Positions 9,251 through 18,855 of a stretch of DNA of 64,000 bases are shown here, one piece after another (position 1 is the stretch's first letter; each line of letters starts with the position of its first letter). The notes below the pieces were generated by a model. It made no database searches, was not told the DNA's origin, and was given only the letters and a program-made list of their open reading frames with translations. The DNA lies in contig JACKCW010000002.1 of assembly GCA_020633845.1 (NCBI GenBank), positions 62,001 through 126,000 on the forward strand, read 5' to 3'. The stretch comes from Caryophanales bacterium. Lineage in GTDB: Bacteria; Bacillota_I; Bacilli_A; Izemoplasmatales; UBA1188. The translations under genes were made by a program, and so were the position numbers.

Positions 9251-10146
9251 TTTTCTTTTTGGCTTTTTCTTCTGTCTAGCACCAAGTTAAATATAAGTCC
9301 GAGAAGGGTTAAAACGGCGCCTATCGTTAGATACAAAGAGAAGGTTTGTCCTATGACCAAGTCAATAAAAATACCAGTAAATACCTGCCCCACAAAAAGG
9401 AGAAGAGTCGCATAAAGCGAATCAATTTTATTGAAGGTCATGTTGGTAAGCACAATCACAAATGCCCCTAAAATACCGCCGGCATAAATCCATACGTCAC
9501 TCGAAAATGTAATTCCGTTTGTAAAAATCATCTCGTGGTTTTTAATGCCGAAAATCAAAAGACAAATAAGAGAAACGACAAAACCGGTCAAGTAATTAAG
9601 TGTTGTCGAATTCGATAAACTGGTTTTATCGGAGAGAGTCGCATTCATCGCTCTGGATACGTTTACCGTAACGCCTGATAGAAGCGACACAACTATTGAG
9701 ACAATCATTGAAGCATCAAATTCAAACGGATAAAGCATCGCAGAAATACCGATGAAGACAATCAAAAGTCCGATGATTTTAAATGGTCTGAACTTCCTTT
9801 TGGGCATGCCAAACCAGCCAAACTTATCTAAAAAAAGCGAAGTAATAGCTTGTCCAAAAAGGGATAAGGCCAAGATGGCAGAGATTGATATTTTTCCAAA
9901 TGCCAGATTATTGAAAATAGTGGTAAGAAAACCGACAGAACCGCCTAAATACAGAAAGAAAGGTAGTTTTTTAAATCTGAATAATTTTTCTTTTTTAATC
10001 AAGGTTATAACGATTGAGGTCAGCAGCCCAAATAAATGAGTTATAAACGTGGCCGTATAAAGCCCGTAAAACGAGGTGAGCGACCCGTTAAACTGAACCA
10101 TAACCGCAATAATTATACCTGCAATTATTGCGAATAAATAAAACAT
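9235..10146 (-). CDS. DMT-superfamily transporter, tandem DUF606 (YdcZ) fusion
   Basis: A 303-residue membrane protein with about ten helices. It is twice the length of a single DUF606/YdcZ protein and has two related halves: each begins with a run like FAIIAGIIIAVMVQFNGSL or IYAGGILGAFVIVLTNMTF and contains an AxxLLFVGQ / ALSLFGQAITS segment. Many bacteria encode these halves as two genes; here they are fused. Substrate unknown. It follows the phosphoesterase gene by about a dozen bases and ends the minus-strand group that starts with the pyrophosphatase. Confidence 0.75.
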   Translation of the reverse strand: MFYLFAIIAGIIIAVMVQFNGSLTSFYGLYTATFITHLFGLLTSIVITLIKKEKLFRFKKLPFFLYLGGSVGFLTTIFNNLAFGKISISAILALSLFGQAITSLFLDKFGWFGMPKRKFRPFKIIGLLIVFIGISAMLYPFEFDASMIVSIVVSLLSGVTVNVSRAMNATLSDKTSLSNSTTLNYLTGFVVSLICLLIFGIKNHEMIFTNGITFSSDVWIYAGGILGAFVIVLTNMTFNKIDSLYATLLLFVGQVFTGIFIDLVIGQTFSLYLTIGAVLTLLGLIFNLVLDRRKSQKEKDTTL

Positions 10147-10159
10147 AATTTTCCCTATA

Positions 10160-11503
10160 TTAATCTAAAGAAGGGTAAACCGCTTCATTATAATAATCGG
10201 TTAAATTAACTTCTTCTTTTCCTTTCTCGGAAACGTATTTATCCTGATAGTAATTCTCGTGAGTTTCAGTAAAATCTCCTGATGATGATATGTTTATTAC
10301 CGTCAATCCTCTTTGAAGACCGTATTGATCAATGCCGCTATACGCTAAATAATCAACGGAATACCCATAAGACAAAAGGACACCCTGATAATCAATTTGG
10401 AAATTGTTGAGATGATCATGACCGCAGAAAATTGCTTCTAAAGATCCGGTCGTTTTGATTGTTTCAAATAAGTCGTCTTCCTGATTAGGAGAAACCGGAT
10501 TTTCCGCTAGCACATTATATCCTCCATACCAAATATAAGGTTCGTCTTTCTCGTCCATCACGCCACCGATATAATGAGAGTCGGCTGTATCAAGAAAATC
10601 ATTGGCCTTTAATTCTTCGTAAGCCGTTTTAAATTCTCCGGTCGGAATATGAATGAAAAGAAGACTTTTCACTGTGGTGAAATTATCTAAATCATCCGGC
10701 TTTTCTGTGTCTGTCATAGTCGATAAGATTTGGTTGTTGTATGAAGAAAGTGAAATAATTGTATTTTTCATCCAATTGACTTGGTCTTGATGAATTATAT
10801 CATACTGCCAGTTAAGCACAGCATTTATACTTCCGTTTATATAGGAATTTGAATCAAGCATAAAAAGCGCTTTAGAAATCAATCCGTCGGTTCTTTTTAC
10901 TAGAATAACTTGGTTGGATTCCCCAGTGATATCGGTTACGCTTTCTTTATAAAGACAATGCGTCCATTTATCTTTAGAATACAATTCGGCAAGCGCTTCT
11001 CGGTTGTAATAATCAAATACTTCGCTGTCATGATTTCCGAAGGTAGTTGTATAGTAACAGCCAAGTTGTTCATTCATCAAAATAAAAGTCTTTGATACCA
11101 TTCTATTATTAATGGTCCCCGATGTCTGCGGTACGGCAAACACATTGTCTCCCGTATAAATAACTAGATCCGGTTTTTCCGTCTGAATCATCGTCATTAC
11201 ACAATTGATGGCTTCCTTATCTTTATTGTATGAAAGGAATCCTCCGCCTAAATGTACATCGGTTATTTGTAAAACTTTTAAGTCGTCATCGGTAGTAAAT
11301 ACATAGTATCCGTTTTCGTCCAAAGTGGGAACCAAGCGGTCAGAATCGTATTCAACTGCACTAAAAGATTTAATATAAGCTCTTAAGCTCCAGTTTAAGC
11401 AATGGTTGACAAAGCCAATCAAAACGAAAAAGAGCATTAAACCTCCCAGTATGTAAAGAGGAATTTTCCAACCCAACCCTCTTTTTTTCTTTTTTTCTTT
11501 CAT
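10160..11503 (-). CDS. Membrane-anchored calcineurin-type metallophosphoesterase
   Basis: A 447-residue protein with a short basic N-terminus, one membrane helix (about 15-40) and an extracytoplasmic phosphoesterase domain. Metal-binding motifs are in order: ITDVHLGG (D-x-H), YTGDNVF (GD), FGNHDSE (GNHD) and FCGHDHLNNF (GHxH). It would hydrolyse a phosphoester outside the membrane; the substrate is unknown. A longer frame begins with TTG at 11518, but AAAGGAG (11509-11515) sits five bases before ATG 11501-11503, so that ATG is chosen. It lies between GH20 and the DUF606 transporter on one strand with short gaps, so they are probably cotranscribed. Confidence 0.8.
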   Translation of the reverse strand: MKEKKKKRGLGWKIPLYILGGLMLFFVLIGFVNHCLNWSLRAYIKSFSAVEYDSDRLVPTLDENGYYVFTTDDDLKVLQITDVHLGGGFLSYNKDKEAINCVMTMIQTEKPDLVIYTGDNVFAVPQTSGTINNRMVSKTFILMNEQLGCYYTTTFGNHDSEVFDYYNREALAELYSKDKWTHCLYKESVTDITGESNQVILVKRTDGLISKALFMLDSNSYINGSINAVLNWQYDIIHQDQVNWMKNTIISLSSYNNQILSTMTDTEKPDDLDNFTTVKSLLFIHIPTGEFKTAYEELKANDFLDTADSHYIGGVMDEKDEPYIWYGGYNVLAENPVSPNQEDDLFETIKTTGSLEAIFCGHDHLNNFQIDYQGVLLSYGYSVDYLAYSGIDQYGLQRGLTVINISSSGDFTETHENYYQDKYVSEKGKEEVNLTDYYNEAVYPSLD

Positions 11504-11520
11504 TGTTTCTCCTTTCAAAT

Positions 11521-13089
11521 TTATCTTTTATTCCATTTTTTATATTCTAGGTTAGAAGGATGATCTTTATTTAAAAAAGATTTCCAAAGTCTTGATGAGG
11601 TCTTTTGCAGATAACACTCTTTAGGAGCGTAGTTCACGTCAATTATATCTAATCTTTTAAGTGATGAATCCAAGCGATAAAGAAAATCGTTGTAATTCTT
11701 TTCTTTAGGAGCGGTCCAACCGCTTTCCGCTACCGCTATCGCTCTTGGAAAAACCTGAAAATCCAGCCTTTTTCTATCGGCGACCCATTCGGTCCATATC
11801 GGAGTTTCAACCCCGATAATGTTCTCTTTAGCCTCTCCTTCAAGTTCATCAAAATAAGGATTATATTCATAGGTTTCTTCAAGAGAAAAAAGCGGATATG
11901 TGTAGTCTAGGTAGTATTTTTGAAACGGAGAGGCAATCACTTTAGTTCCCTTCTTTATTGCCTCTAACACTTCATTTTTATTTTTGGAAATCCAATACTG
12001 TACCGTCACATTATCGGATAAAGAAGGATTTAAGGCTTCATTCCAGACCCTTATATTCATCCCTTCTTTAGAAAGAATAAAAGATAATCTGTCAGTAAAG
12101 TAGTTTTGTAAATCCTTTACATCTTTAATGTTTTCCTCTTCCATCAGCTTAAGGCATTTGGGACATTTCTTATACCTTGTAGTCGGACATTCGTCACCGC
12201 CAATATGAAAAGAGGAAGACGGGAAAAGTTTTTTTACTTCTCTGATAAGATCAACCGCAAAAAGAATGGCGTCCTCATTTCCGATACAAAGAACTTCCTT
12301 GCTGATGCCCCATTCTTTTCTTACATCTATCTTTTGATTCAAACAAGAATACTCGCGATAGGCGGCTAAAACTGCCTGGATATGCCCTGGTACATCTATT
12401 TCCGGAATCACTTCGACAAATCTCTTGGAAGCATAATCGACTATTTCCTTAATGTCAGTTTCGGTGTAATAGCCTTCATGAACAATCTTGTCGACCTTTA
12501 TGGTGTTTTTCAAAAAAGCCCCCTGATACTCTGAACCGGATCTTTTGGTACTGATTTCTTTTAGAAGAGGATATTTTTTGATGTCCAGTCTAAATCCTTG
12601 ATCATCAGATAAATGCAAATGAAGAGCATTAAACTTGTATAATGAAATTAGATCAATCATTCTTTTTATTTCATTTTTATCAAAAAAATGACGGGCAACA
12701 TCAAACATAAAACCACGGTATTTGAACTCGGGTTTATCGTTTATTTCGGTGGCACTAACATTCATCCCGTTTTTGATTCCGGCTTTTTCAACCTCTCTTG
12801 GAAGCAGTTGTCTTAAAGATACCGAACCATAAAAAGCTCCTTTATCAAAGGAAGCTTTGATGATAATTCTTTCTTCCGTGATTTTAAGTGAATATTCTTC
12901 TTCTTCCATCCCCTCGACTTTTTCAAGAGAAATTCTGCCTTTTGATTTCACGTCCAGGTGAAGAAAGTCGCAAAGGTATTCGATAGTAATCGGGAAGGCT
13001 TTATTATTCGCTATTGATTCATTTTCAAAAACGAATGATCCTTCTATAGGAAATTCTTGATATACTTTTGGAATAATTGGAACCGGCAT
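11521..13089 (-). CDS. GH20 beta-N-acetylhexosaminidase, cytoplasmic
   Basis: A 522-residue GH20 enzyme without a signal peptide. It has the N-terminal GH20b-like alpha/beta domain (about 1-110) and the catalytic barrel with HLHLSDDQGFRLDIKKYP (about 157-174) and the catalytic pair Asp299-Glu300 in HIGGDECP. It would remove terminal beta-linked GlcNAc or GalNAc from imported oligosaccharides by substrate-assisted catalysis. It lies between the pyrophosphatase and the phosphoesterase genes with gaps below 20 bases. No amino-sugar transporter is adjacent, so the source of its substrate is not evident. Confidence 0.9.
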   Translation of the reverse strand: MPVPIIPKVYQEFPIEGSFVFENESIANNKAFPITIEYLCDFLHLDVKSKGRISLEKVEGMEEEEYSLKITEERIIIKASFDKGAFYGSVSLRQLLPREVEKAGIKNGMNVSATEINDKPEFKYRGFMFDVARHFFDKNEIKRMIDLISLYKFNALHLHLSDDQGFRLDIKKYPLLKEISTKRSGSEYQGAFLKNTIKVDKIVHEGYYTETDIKEIVDYASKRFVEVIPEIDVPGHIQAVLAAYREYSCLNQKIDVRKEWGISKEVLCIGNEDAILFAVDLIREVKKLFPSSSFHIGGDECPTTRYKKCPKCLKLMEEENIKDVKDLQNYFTDRLSFILSKEGMNIRVWNEALNPSLSDNVTVQYWISKNKNEVLEAIKKGTKVIASPFQKYYLDYTYPLFSLEETYEYNPYFDELEGEAKENIIGVETPIWTEWVADRKRLDFQVFPRAIAVAESGWTAPKEKNYNDFLYRLDSSLKRLDIIDVNYAPKECYLQKTSSRLWKSFLNKDHPSNLEYKKWNKR

Positions 13090-13104
13090 AATATTACCCT
13101 CTTT

Positions 13105-13647
13105 TTACTCGGTTCTGTCTCCGAATTTGGTTGTATAAAGATTAATTGATTTTTCGATGATTTTAATTGCTTCTTCTCTTCCTTGAACTTCGTCAACTAT
13201 AGTAGTTTTTCCTTCCAGCGTTTTGTAAACCGAGAAAAAATGCCTTATTTCTTCAAAGATATGTGAAGGCAGTTCGGTAATATTATGGTATGAGTTATAT
13301 GTGGGATCGGCAAAAGGAATCGAAATTATTTTTTCATCCATTTTTCCGTTATCTAGCATTTTTATAACTCCTATCGGATAACATCTTACCATTACGAGCG
13401 GGTCTAAACCTTCTGATGAAATAACCAGACAGTCAAGCGGGTCTCCGTCTTCCGCAAAGGTTTTGGGAATAAATCCGTAGTTTGCCGGATAATGGGTTGA
13501 CGTATAAAGTACTCGATCTAAAATAAGATATCCCGAGGCCTTGTCCAATTCATATTTTTTCTTGCTGCCTTTAGGGATTTCTATTACCGCGATAAAATCT
13601 TCGGGATTAATCCTTTTCTTTTCTATTGAATGCCAAATGTTTGCCAT
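13105..13647 (-). CDS. ppa: Inorganic pyrophosphatase, family I
   Basis: A 180-residue soluble enzyme that hydrolyses pyrophosphate to two phosphates, pulling biosynthetic reactions forward. The family signature EDGDPLDCLV is present near residue 65, with YPANYGFIPKT before it and the Asp/Lys-rich active-site segments. Length is normal for the bacterial hexameric form. First gene of a minus-strand group (ppa, GH20, phosphoesterase, DUF606), behind a near-consensus promoter divergent from the copper operon. Confidence 0.93.
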   Translation of the reverse strand: MANIWHSIEKKRINPEDFIAVIEIPKGSKKKYELDKASGYLILDRVLYTSTHYPANYGFIPKTFAEDGDPLDCLVISSEGLDPLVMVRCYPIGVIKMLDNGKMDEKIISIPFADPTYNSYHNITELPSHIFEEIRHFFSVYKTLEGKTTIVDEVQGREEAIKIIEKSINLYTTKFGDRTE

Positions 13648-13669
13648 GTTTTACCTCTCTATACAAAAG

Positions 13670-13698
13670 ATTATATTTTATATAATCATGAAAGTCAA
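13670..13698 (-). promoter_or_regulatory. Promoter of ppa
   Basis: On the minus strand TTGACT (13693-13698), 17 bases, TATAAT (13670-13675). This is near-consensus and fits strong constitutive expression. Confidence 0.8.
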
Positions 13699-13718
13699 AG
13701 GCAACTTAAGCACTTTAT

Positions 13719-13747
13719 TTGTCTTATACCCCCCTAGGGTATATAAT
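13719..13747 (+). promoter_or_regulatory. csoR promoter with CsoR-type operator in its spacer
   Basis: TTGTCT (13719-13724), 17 bases, TATAAT (13742-13747). The spacer holds the GC-rich pseudopalindrome TATACCCCCCTAGGGTATA, the classic CsoR operator type, so apo-CsoR would block RNA polymerase and copper would release it. Confidence 0.85.
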
Positions 13748-13767
13748 TAAGTCAAAAGAGGTATATT

Positions 13768-14067
13768 ATGGAAAAAGAAACGTGCTGTTCATATAAAAAG
13801 AAAAGTCGGTCGGAAGAAGAAAAAAAGAATCTTCTTTCGAGACTCAATCGTATTGAAGGCCAAGTCGGGGGGATTAAAAGAATGATTGAAGACGATCGTT
13901 ACTGCGACGATGTTCTTATTCAATTATCCGCTGTCGATAAGGCTATTAAAAGTTTTGCCGGACTTCTATTAGATCTTCACATGCACTCGTGCGTCATTGA
14001 AGGAGTTCAAAAGGGCGACCTGGAAGTAATAGACGAGATGGTCGATTTATTTAAAAGGTTTCAATAA
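13768..14067 (+). CDS. csoR: Copper-sensing repressor CsoR
   Basis: A 99-residue all-helical repressor. The copper ligands of the CsoR subgroup are all present: Cys46 (DRYCDDV), His71 and Cys75 (LHMHSCV). It should bind the operator in its own promoter without copper and dissociate when Cu(I) binds. Extra Cys6-Cys7 at the N-terminus are outside the conserved core. Its TAA shares one base with the ATG of copA (TAATG), so the operon is tightly coupled. Confidence 0.95.
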   Translation: MEKETCCSYKKKSRSEEEKKNLLSRLNRIEGQVGGIKRMIEDDRYCDDVLIQLSAVDKAIKSFAGLLLDLHMHSCVIEGVQKGDLEVIDEMVDLFKRFQ

Positions 14068-16319
14068 TGAAAAAAGAATTATACGACATTACCGGAATGT
14101 CTTGTGCATCTTGCCAGGTAAGAGTTCAAACTGCCTTAGAAAAAGTTGAAGGCGTAAAAGAAGTGAATGTCAATCTTCTTTCCAATTCCATGTCCGTCGT
14201 CTATGATGAAAGCAAGATTGAGAAAAAAAATATAATAAAATCGGTAAAAGCGGTTGGTTACGGCGCTTCGTTAAGAGAAGAAGACAAAGACCCAAGGGAT
14301 AACAATCAAAAGATAAAAAAAGTGATGGGAAGAAGGCTAATTTTGTCAGTCTTCTTTTGGATTCCGCTTTTCTATCTTTCTATGGGCAAAATGTTATCTT
14401 TTCCTATTCCTTCATTTCTCAGTAGCAGTGAAAATACACTTTTACTAATGTCTATTATCGGGATGTTATCATTAATAATTGTTATTATTAATTTCAACTA
14501 TTTCATCAGCGGAACTAAAGCTCTTTTTCATCTATCGCCAAACATGGATTCCTTGGTCGCAACCGGGGCCGGCGTTTCTTTTATATATTCTTTATACCAA
14601 ACCGTAAGAATTGTTATTTATAGTATAAATCAAGATTATTCATCGGCCGCCAGCCTTTCTTCTTCGGTTTTCTTTGAAAGTTCGGGAACTATCCTAACTT
14701 TAATCACTCTTGGTAAATACATTGAAACTCTCGCCAAAAACAAAACAGGAAATCAAATAGAAAAACTATTAAGACTTTCACCAAAAACGGCAGTGATTCT
14801 TAAGGACGATAAGGAAAGCACTATTAATATTGAAGATGTAAAAATTGGTGATCTAGTTGTGGTAAAGCCGGGACAAATTGTTCCAGTCGACGGCTTAATC
14901 GTTAGCGGATCTTCTTCACTAGATGAATCATCGATAACCGGAGAAAGTATGCCAAAAGATAAAACTGCTGGCGACATAGTCACCTCTTCTTCTTTGAACC
15001 TAAACGGCGCCTTCGTATTTAAAGCCACAAAAGTTGGAAAAGATACAACGATAAATCAAATTATAGCGCTTGTGGAAGAGGCCGCTTCTTCCAAAGCTCC
15101 GATCTCTAAAATAGCCGATAAAGTATCAAAAATATTTGTCCCTATCGTTTTCTTAATCTCTGTCTTAACTTTCGCCCTATGGATTTCATTCACTCATAAT
15201 TTTGATTCCTCGCTAAACTATGCAATAAGCGTTCTTGTCATATCTTGTCCTTGTGCTTTGGGACTGGCGACTCCAGTCGCCATCATGGTCGCAACCGGAA
15301 AATCTGCCTCAATCGGCGTGTTATATAAAAACGCCGAAATTTTAGAATATAACGGCGGAGTCGATGTCGTCCTTTTAGATAAGACCGGCACTATTACGGA
15401 AGGTGTTCTAGAAGTCACCGATATAAAAGAAATAGACGCTAAAAAAGAGGAAATAATGTCTACTCTATCTTCTTTAGAAAATTATTCCGAACATCCTCTC
15501 GGAAAGGCTATCATAAAGAAGGCAAAAGACGACAATATTATTTTTTATCCTGTTTCTAGCTTTTCTTATATCCCGGGTAAAGGAATTGCCGGTACTATAG
15601 ATAGTAAACAATATTTCGCCGGTAATTTGAGTTATTTTAAAGAATTATACAGAGGAAATGCTGATATATCAAAAGAGATAGAAGCTTTTTCTAAGAATGG
15701 AAAAACTTCATTAATTGTTTTTAGCGAAAATAGTATTTTAGGAATAGTTGCCTTAAGAGATAAAATAAAAGACAGAAGCAAAGAAGCAATCTTAAATCTT
15801 AAAAAAATGAATATTAAAACAATTATTCTTTCCGGTGATAATAAGGAAACTGCCGAAGCCGTGAGACTTGAAATTGGCGCTGACGAGGCGATTGGCGAAG
15901 TATTACCGAAAGATAAAGGCGAGGTTGTAAAAAGATATCAAAAGGAAGGTTCGGTTATGATGGTCGGAGACGGTGTAAACGATGCATTAGCCTTATCCCT
16001 TTCTGATATCGGCGTCGCGATGGGAGATGGAAGTGATATTGCGATAGATTCAGCCGACATTGTTATATCAGGCGGAGAATTAAGCAGTGTCGTAGACTCA
16101 ATCAAAATGAGTAAAAAAGCCTTATCCAATATAAAATCGAGTTTGTTTTGGGCCTTCTTTTATAATACTCTTGCGATACCGCTTGCATCTGGCGCCTTCG
16201 CTTTCATAGGGATTTTCCTTACTCCGTCCATTGCCGCATTATGTATGAGTTTTTCCAGCATTACCGTAGTACTTAACGCATTAAGATTAAATTTATTTAA
16301 AAGGAGTGAAACTAAATGA
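14067..16319 (+). CDS. copA: Cu(I)-exporting P1B-1 ATPase CopA
   Basis: A 750-residue copper pump. It has one N-terminal HMA metal-binding domain (GMSCASC, Cys13 and Cys16), then eight membrane helices with the transport motif CPCALGLATP, the phosphorylation site DKTGT, the SEHPLGKAI nucleotide-binding motif and GDGVNDALAL. Later helices carry YN (FYNTLAIPLASG) and MSFSSITVVLNALRL, the Cu(I)-specific signatures. It exports Cu(I) at the cost of ATP. It overlaps csoR by one base and copZ by four (ATGA). Confidence 0.96.
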   Translation: MKKELYDITGMSCASCQVRVQTALEKVEGVKEVNVNLLSNSMSVVYDESKIEKKNIIKSVKAVGYGASLREEDKDPRDNNQKIKKVMGRRLILSVFFWIPLFYLSMGKMLSFPIPSFLSSSENTLLLMSIIGMLSLIIVIINFNYFISGTKALFHLSPNMDSLVATGAGVSFIYSLYQTVRIVIYSINQDYSSAASLSSSVFFESSGTILTLITLGKYIETLAKNKTGNQIEKLLRLSPKTAVILKDDKESTINIEDVKIGDLVVVKPGQIVPVDGLIVSGSSSLDESSITGESMPKDKTAGDIVTSSSLNLNGAFVFKATKVGKDTTINQIIALVEEAASSKAPISKIADKVSKIFVPIVFLISVLTFALWISFTHNFDSSLNYAISVLVISCPCALGLATPVAIMVATGKSASIGVLYKNAEILEYNGGVDVVLLDKTGTITEGVLEVTDIKEIDAKKEEIMSTLSSLENYSEHPLGKAIIKKAKDDNIIFYPVSSFSYIPGKGIAGTIDSKQYFAGNLSYFKELYRGNADISKEIEAFSKNGKTSLIVFSENSILGIVALRDKIKDRSKEAILNLKKMNIKTIILSGDNKETAEAVRLEIGADEAIGEVLPKDKGEVVKRYQKEGSVMMVGDGVNDALALSLSDIGVAMGDGSDIAIDSADIVISGGELSSVVDSIKMSKKALSNIKSSLFWAFFYNTLAIPLASGAFAFIGIFLTPSIAALCMSFSSITVVLNALRLNLFKRSETK

Positions 16320-16522
16320 TTGAAAAAACAGAATTTAAGGTTTTAGACATGCACTGCGTTCATTGTGTGAAACATGTCGAAGAAAGTATCAAGAAGTTAA
16401 AAGGAGTGAAAAAGGTGAAAATAGACCTCGAGTCAAAGAATGTTACTGTTTATCACAAAGATAAAACAAAGGTAGAGGAAATAAAAGAAGCCATTGTTTT
16501 ATCCGGATACACTCCCGAGTAA
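16316..16522 (+). CDS. copZ: Copper chaperone CopZ
   Basis: A 68-residue single HMA domain with the metal motif MHCVHC near residue 13. It would carry Cu(I) in the cytoplasm to the N-terminal HMA domain of CopA or to CsoR. Its ATG overlaps the TGA of copA by four bases, with AAAGGAG just upstream inside copA. The copper operon closes at the terminator that follows. Confidence 0.93.
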   Translation: MIEKTEFKVLDMHCVHCVKHVEESIKKLKGVKKVKIDLESKNVTVYHKDKTKVEEIKEAIVLSGYTPE

Positions 16523-16524
16523 AA

Positions 16525-16550
16525 AAAGAGCGACCAAATGGCCGCTCTTT
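16525..16550. terminator. Bidirectional terminator between copZ and the purine permease
   Basis: Stem AAAGAGCGACC / GGCCGCTCTTT (one A-C mismatch) around AAAT, with an A-run before and T bases after, between convergent genes. Confidence 0.8.
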
Positions 16551-16576
16551 TAATTATATCGATACAGTTTTTTTAA

Positions 16577-18010
16577 CTAGTGAGTTAGGAAGAAGGTCAA
16601 ACTAAATAAGATTCCGATTACAACTGTTAATACATTGATATCCTTAACTTTACCGGTTAAAAGTTTAACTAAAACATAAGTGATAATTCCCAGACCGATA
16701 CCATAAGAAATATTATATGTAAAGGCCATCATAACGATAGTAATAAAGGCAGGAAGAGCCTCAGCGATATCGCCCCATTCAATATTCTTTACCGATCCCA
16801 TCATTAGGATTCCGACATAAATAAGAGCGGACGAGGTTGCAGCACTAGGAATCAGTTTGGCAATTGGAGCAAGGAACATCGCCACAAGGAAACAAACGGC
16901 TGTCGCTAAAGAAGTAACTCCGGTCTTGCCTCCTTCGGCAATTCCGGCAGTCGATTCCACGTAAGTCGTAACTGTAGAAGTTCCGCAGATAGCACCGGTT
17001 GCAGTAGCGATTGCATCTGATAACATTGCTTTATCCATATTAGGAACTTCTCCATCAGCGGTTAAAAGTCCACCCCTTTCAGCAGCTCCGAAAAGAGTAC
17101 CGATAGTATCGAACATATCAACCATGACAAAAGCTAAAATGCTGGTTAAAACAATAAGAACAAGTTCTCCGACAGTATTACCGGAAACCGAAAGGAAACC
17201 GCTAAAATTAAAACCATCAGTGAAAACTTTTAAGAAAGCATCATGACTCCAGTCACCAAAAGCGGCAAGAGGGTTCATGCTTCCAAAATCAAAATCAACA
17301 TAGAAACCAGGTACGGTGAAACCTAACGCATAATATAAAACAGCGGCGCCAAGGATACCGATTAAAGCTGCGCCTTTAACTTTTAGTTTAGTTAAAACGC
17401 AGATAATAACTACTCCGAGGAAACAAACGATAATAGGCATTACTGAAGCCCAAGTAGCGCTTCCGAGGAAGTTGAGTGAGGCAAGTTGAACAAGAGTTGA
17501 AGAGTTGCCAGTAATAATTCCCGCATCTTGAAGTCCGATAAAAGCAATAAACAGTCCGATTCCGGCCGATATCGAATTTCTTACGACTTTCGGGATAGCG
17601 TTGAAGATTTTTTTTCTAAGTCCGGTAACAGTAAGTATGATGAAGATAATACCGTCGAAGAGAACTAATACAAGGGCATTCGCATAAGAGAGACCGAATG
17701 TGAAACATACAGTGTAAACAAAGAAAGCATTAAGCCCCATTCCGGAGGCAAGAGCAAGAGGAAGTCTTGCTATAAGACCCATACAAACGGTACCGATGAC
17801 AGCGCCGATAGCCGTTGCGATGTAAATTGCTTCGTAACTTGGGCCGGTTAAAGAAATCATTTGCGAATTGACCATTAAAATGTAGGCCATGGTGAGGAAG
17901 GTAGTTACACCCGCCAGAATTTCGGTTCTAAGATTGGAACCGCGTTTCTTCACTTCAAAAAACTTCTCAAATTTTGATTCTTTGATAATGCTCTGGTTAT
18001 TTTTTTCCAT
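16577..18010 (-). CDS. pbuG: NCS2 guanine/hypoxanthine permease (AzgA/PbuG type)
   Basis: A 477-residue membrane protein with about 12-14 helices. AGVTTFLTMAYILMVNSQ near the N-terminus, the central MVDMFDTIGTLFGAAER and the TSTVTTYVES segment are typical of the AzgA branch of nucleobase:cation symporters, which take up guanine, hypoxanthine or adenine. The upstream gap to the next gene is only 43 bases, so there is no room for a purine riboswitch. It could be cotranscribed with the three minus-strand genes before it. PbuG versus PbuO specificity cannot be separated by eye. Confidence 0.88.
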   Translation of the reverse strand: MEKNNQSIIKESKFEKFFEVKKRGSNLRTEILAGVTTFLTMAYILMVNSQMISLTGPSYEAIYIATAIGAVIGTVCMGLIARLPLALASGMGLNAFFVYTVCFTFGLSYANALVLVLFDGIIFIILTVTGLRKKIFNAIPKVVRNSISAGIGLFIAFIGLQDAGIITGNSSTLVQLASLNFLGSATWASVMPIIVCFLGVVIICVLTKLKVKGAALIGILGAAVLYYALGFTVPGFYVDFDFGSMNPLAAFGDWSHDAFLKVFTDGFNFSGFLSVSGNTVGELVLIVLTSILAFVMVDMFDTIGTLFGAAERGGLLTADGEVPNMDKAMLSDAIATATGAICGTSTVTTYVESTAGIAEGGKTGVTSLATAVCFLVAMFLAPIAKLIPSAATSSALIYVGILMMGSVKNIEWGDIAEALPAFITIVMMAFTYNISYGIGLGIITYVLVKLLTGKVKDINVLTVVIGILFSLTFFLTH

Positions 18011-18053
18011 TTTTTCCCCCTAAAAAGATTTTTAACAACCACGGAAAAGCATT

Positions 18054-18854
18054 TTAACATATAATTATTTTTTTGTAAGGAAAATTTTGTTCAAAGTTTA
18101 AAATTATTTTTATTTGGTCCGGATTTAAAAAATGTAAGGCTTTTCTTCGAGTTTTTTCATCAATTCCATAATATGCTTCCGCAATACTGCCGGTTATAGA
18201 AGCGATAGTATCAGTGTCGCCGCCAAGCGAAATTGCTTTCTTTATTGCACTAGTAAAATCACTTGATTCCAAAAAAGCCTCAATAGCGTAAGGTACGCTT
18301 TCTTTGGCCGAAGCGTTAAATTCATATTTTTCTTTAACTTCATCGATTTTAAAATCAAGATTATAGTAATTCTCGGCATATAACCTTAATTCTCTCATAG
18401 AAGCACCATGCAAAGAAAGAAAAATCAAAGATGAAACCGCTTCTGCCGCTTCTATCGCATCTTTGTGGTTATGAGTTATCGATGTAACTATTTTTGAATA
18501 TTTTTTAACTTCTTCAATTGACCGAGAAAAATAGGCAACTGGGCTTATTCTCATGGCCCCGCCGTTGCCAAAACTGCCGTAAGGATTTATCTCGTCACTT
18601 AAAAGCCAACGGCGAAATAAAAGACCATATCCGGCATTAATATAAAGCCTTCCTTGGTCTTTAATGTTTTTTATAGTATTGTCTTTTAATGCGGAAAGAT
18701 TATCTTTTGATTCTAAAATAGCTTTAGAGATAGCGATAGTAAGCACGCTGTCATCAGTGAATGTCGATGATTCGCTTAGAATAACGGCGTTATCCGTTTT
18801 TTTCTTTCCTTCGTAAAAACTCCCGCTGATATCACCAATTATGGCCCCAAGCAT
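18054..18854 (-). CDS. ADP-ribosylglycohydrolase family protein
   Basis: A 266-residue all-alpha protein with the DraG/ARH motifs: GAIIGDISGSFYEG at the N-terminus, FTDDSVLTIAI (dinuclear magnesium site) near 35, and SLGGDTDTIASITGSIAEA near 215. It would remove ADP-ribose from a protein or small acceptor. It is separated from the upstream hydrolase gene by one base, so they form one transcription unit. The physiological substrate is unknown; no ADP-ribosyltransferase was seen in the window. Confidence 0.88.
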   Translation of the reverse strand: MLGAIIGDISGSFYEGKKKTDNAVILSESSTFTDDSVLTIAISKAILESKDNLSALKDNTIKNIKDQGRLYINAGYGLLFRRWLLSDEINPYGSFGNGGAMRISPVAYFSRSIEEVKKYSKIVTSITHNHKDAIEAAEAVSSLIFLSLHGASMRELRLYAENYYNLDFKIDEVKEKYEFNASAKESVPYAIEAFLESSDFTSAIKKAISLGGDTDTIASITGSIAEAYYGIDEKTRRKALHFLNPDQIKIILNFEQNFPYKKIIIC

Positions 18855-18855
18855 A

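Noticed and set aside
18011..18053. Purine riboswitch before the purine permease
   Set aside because: Only 43 bases separate it from the upstream gene and no aptamer-like junction is visible.
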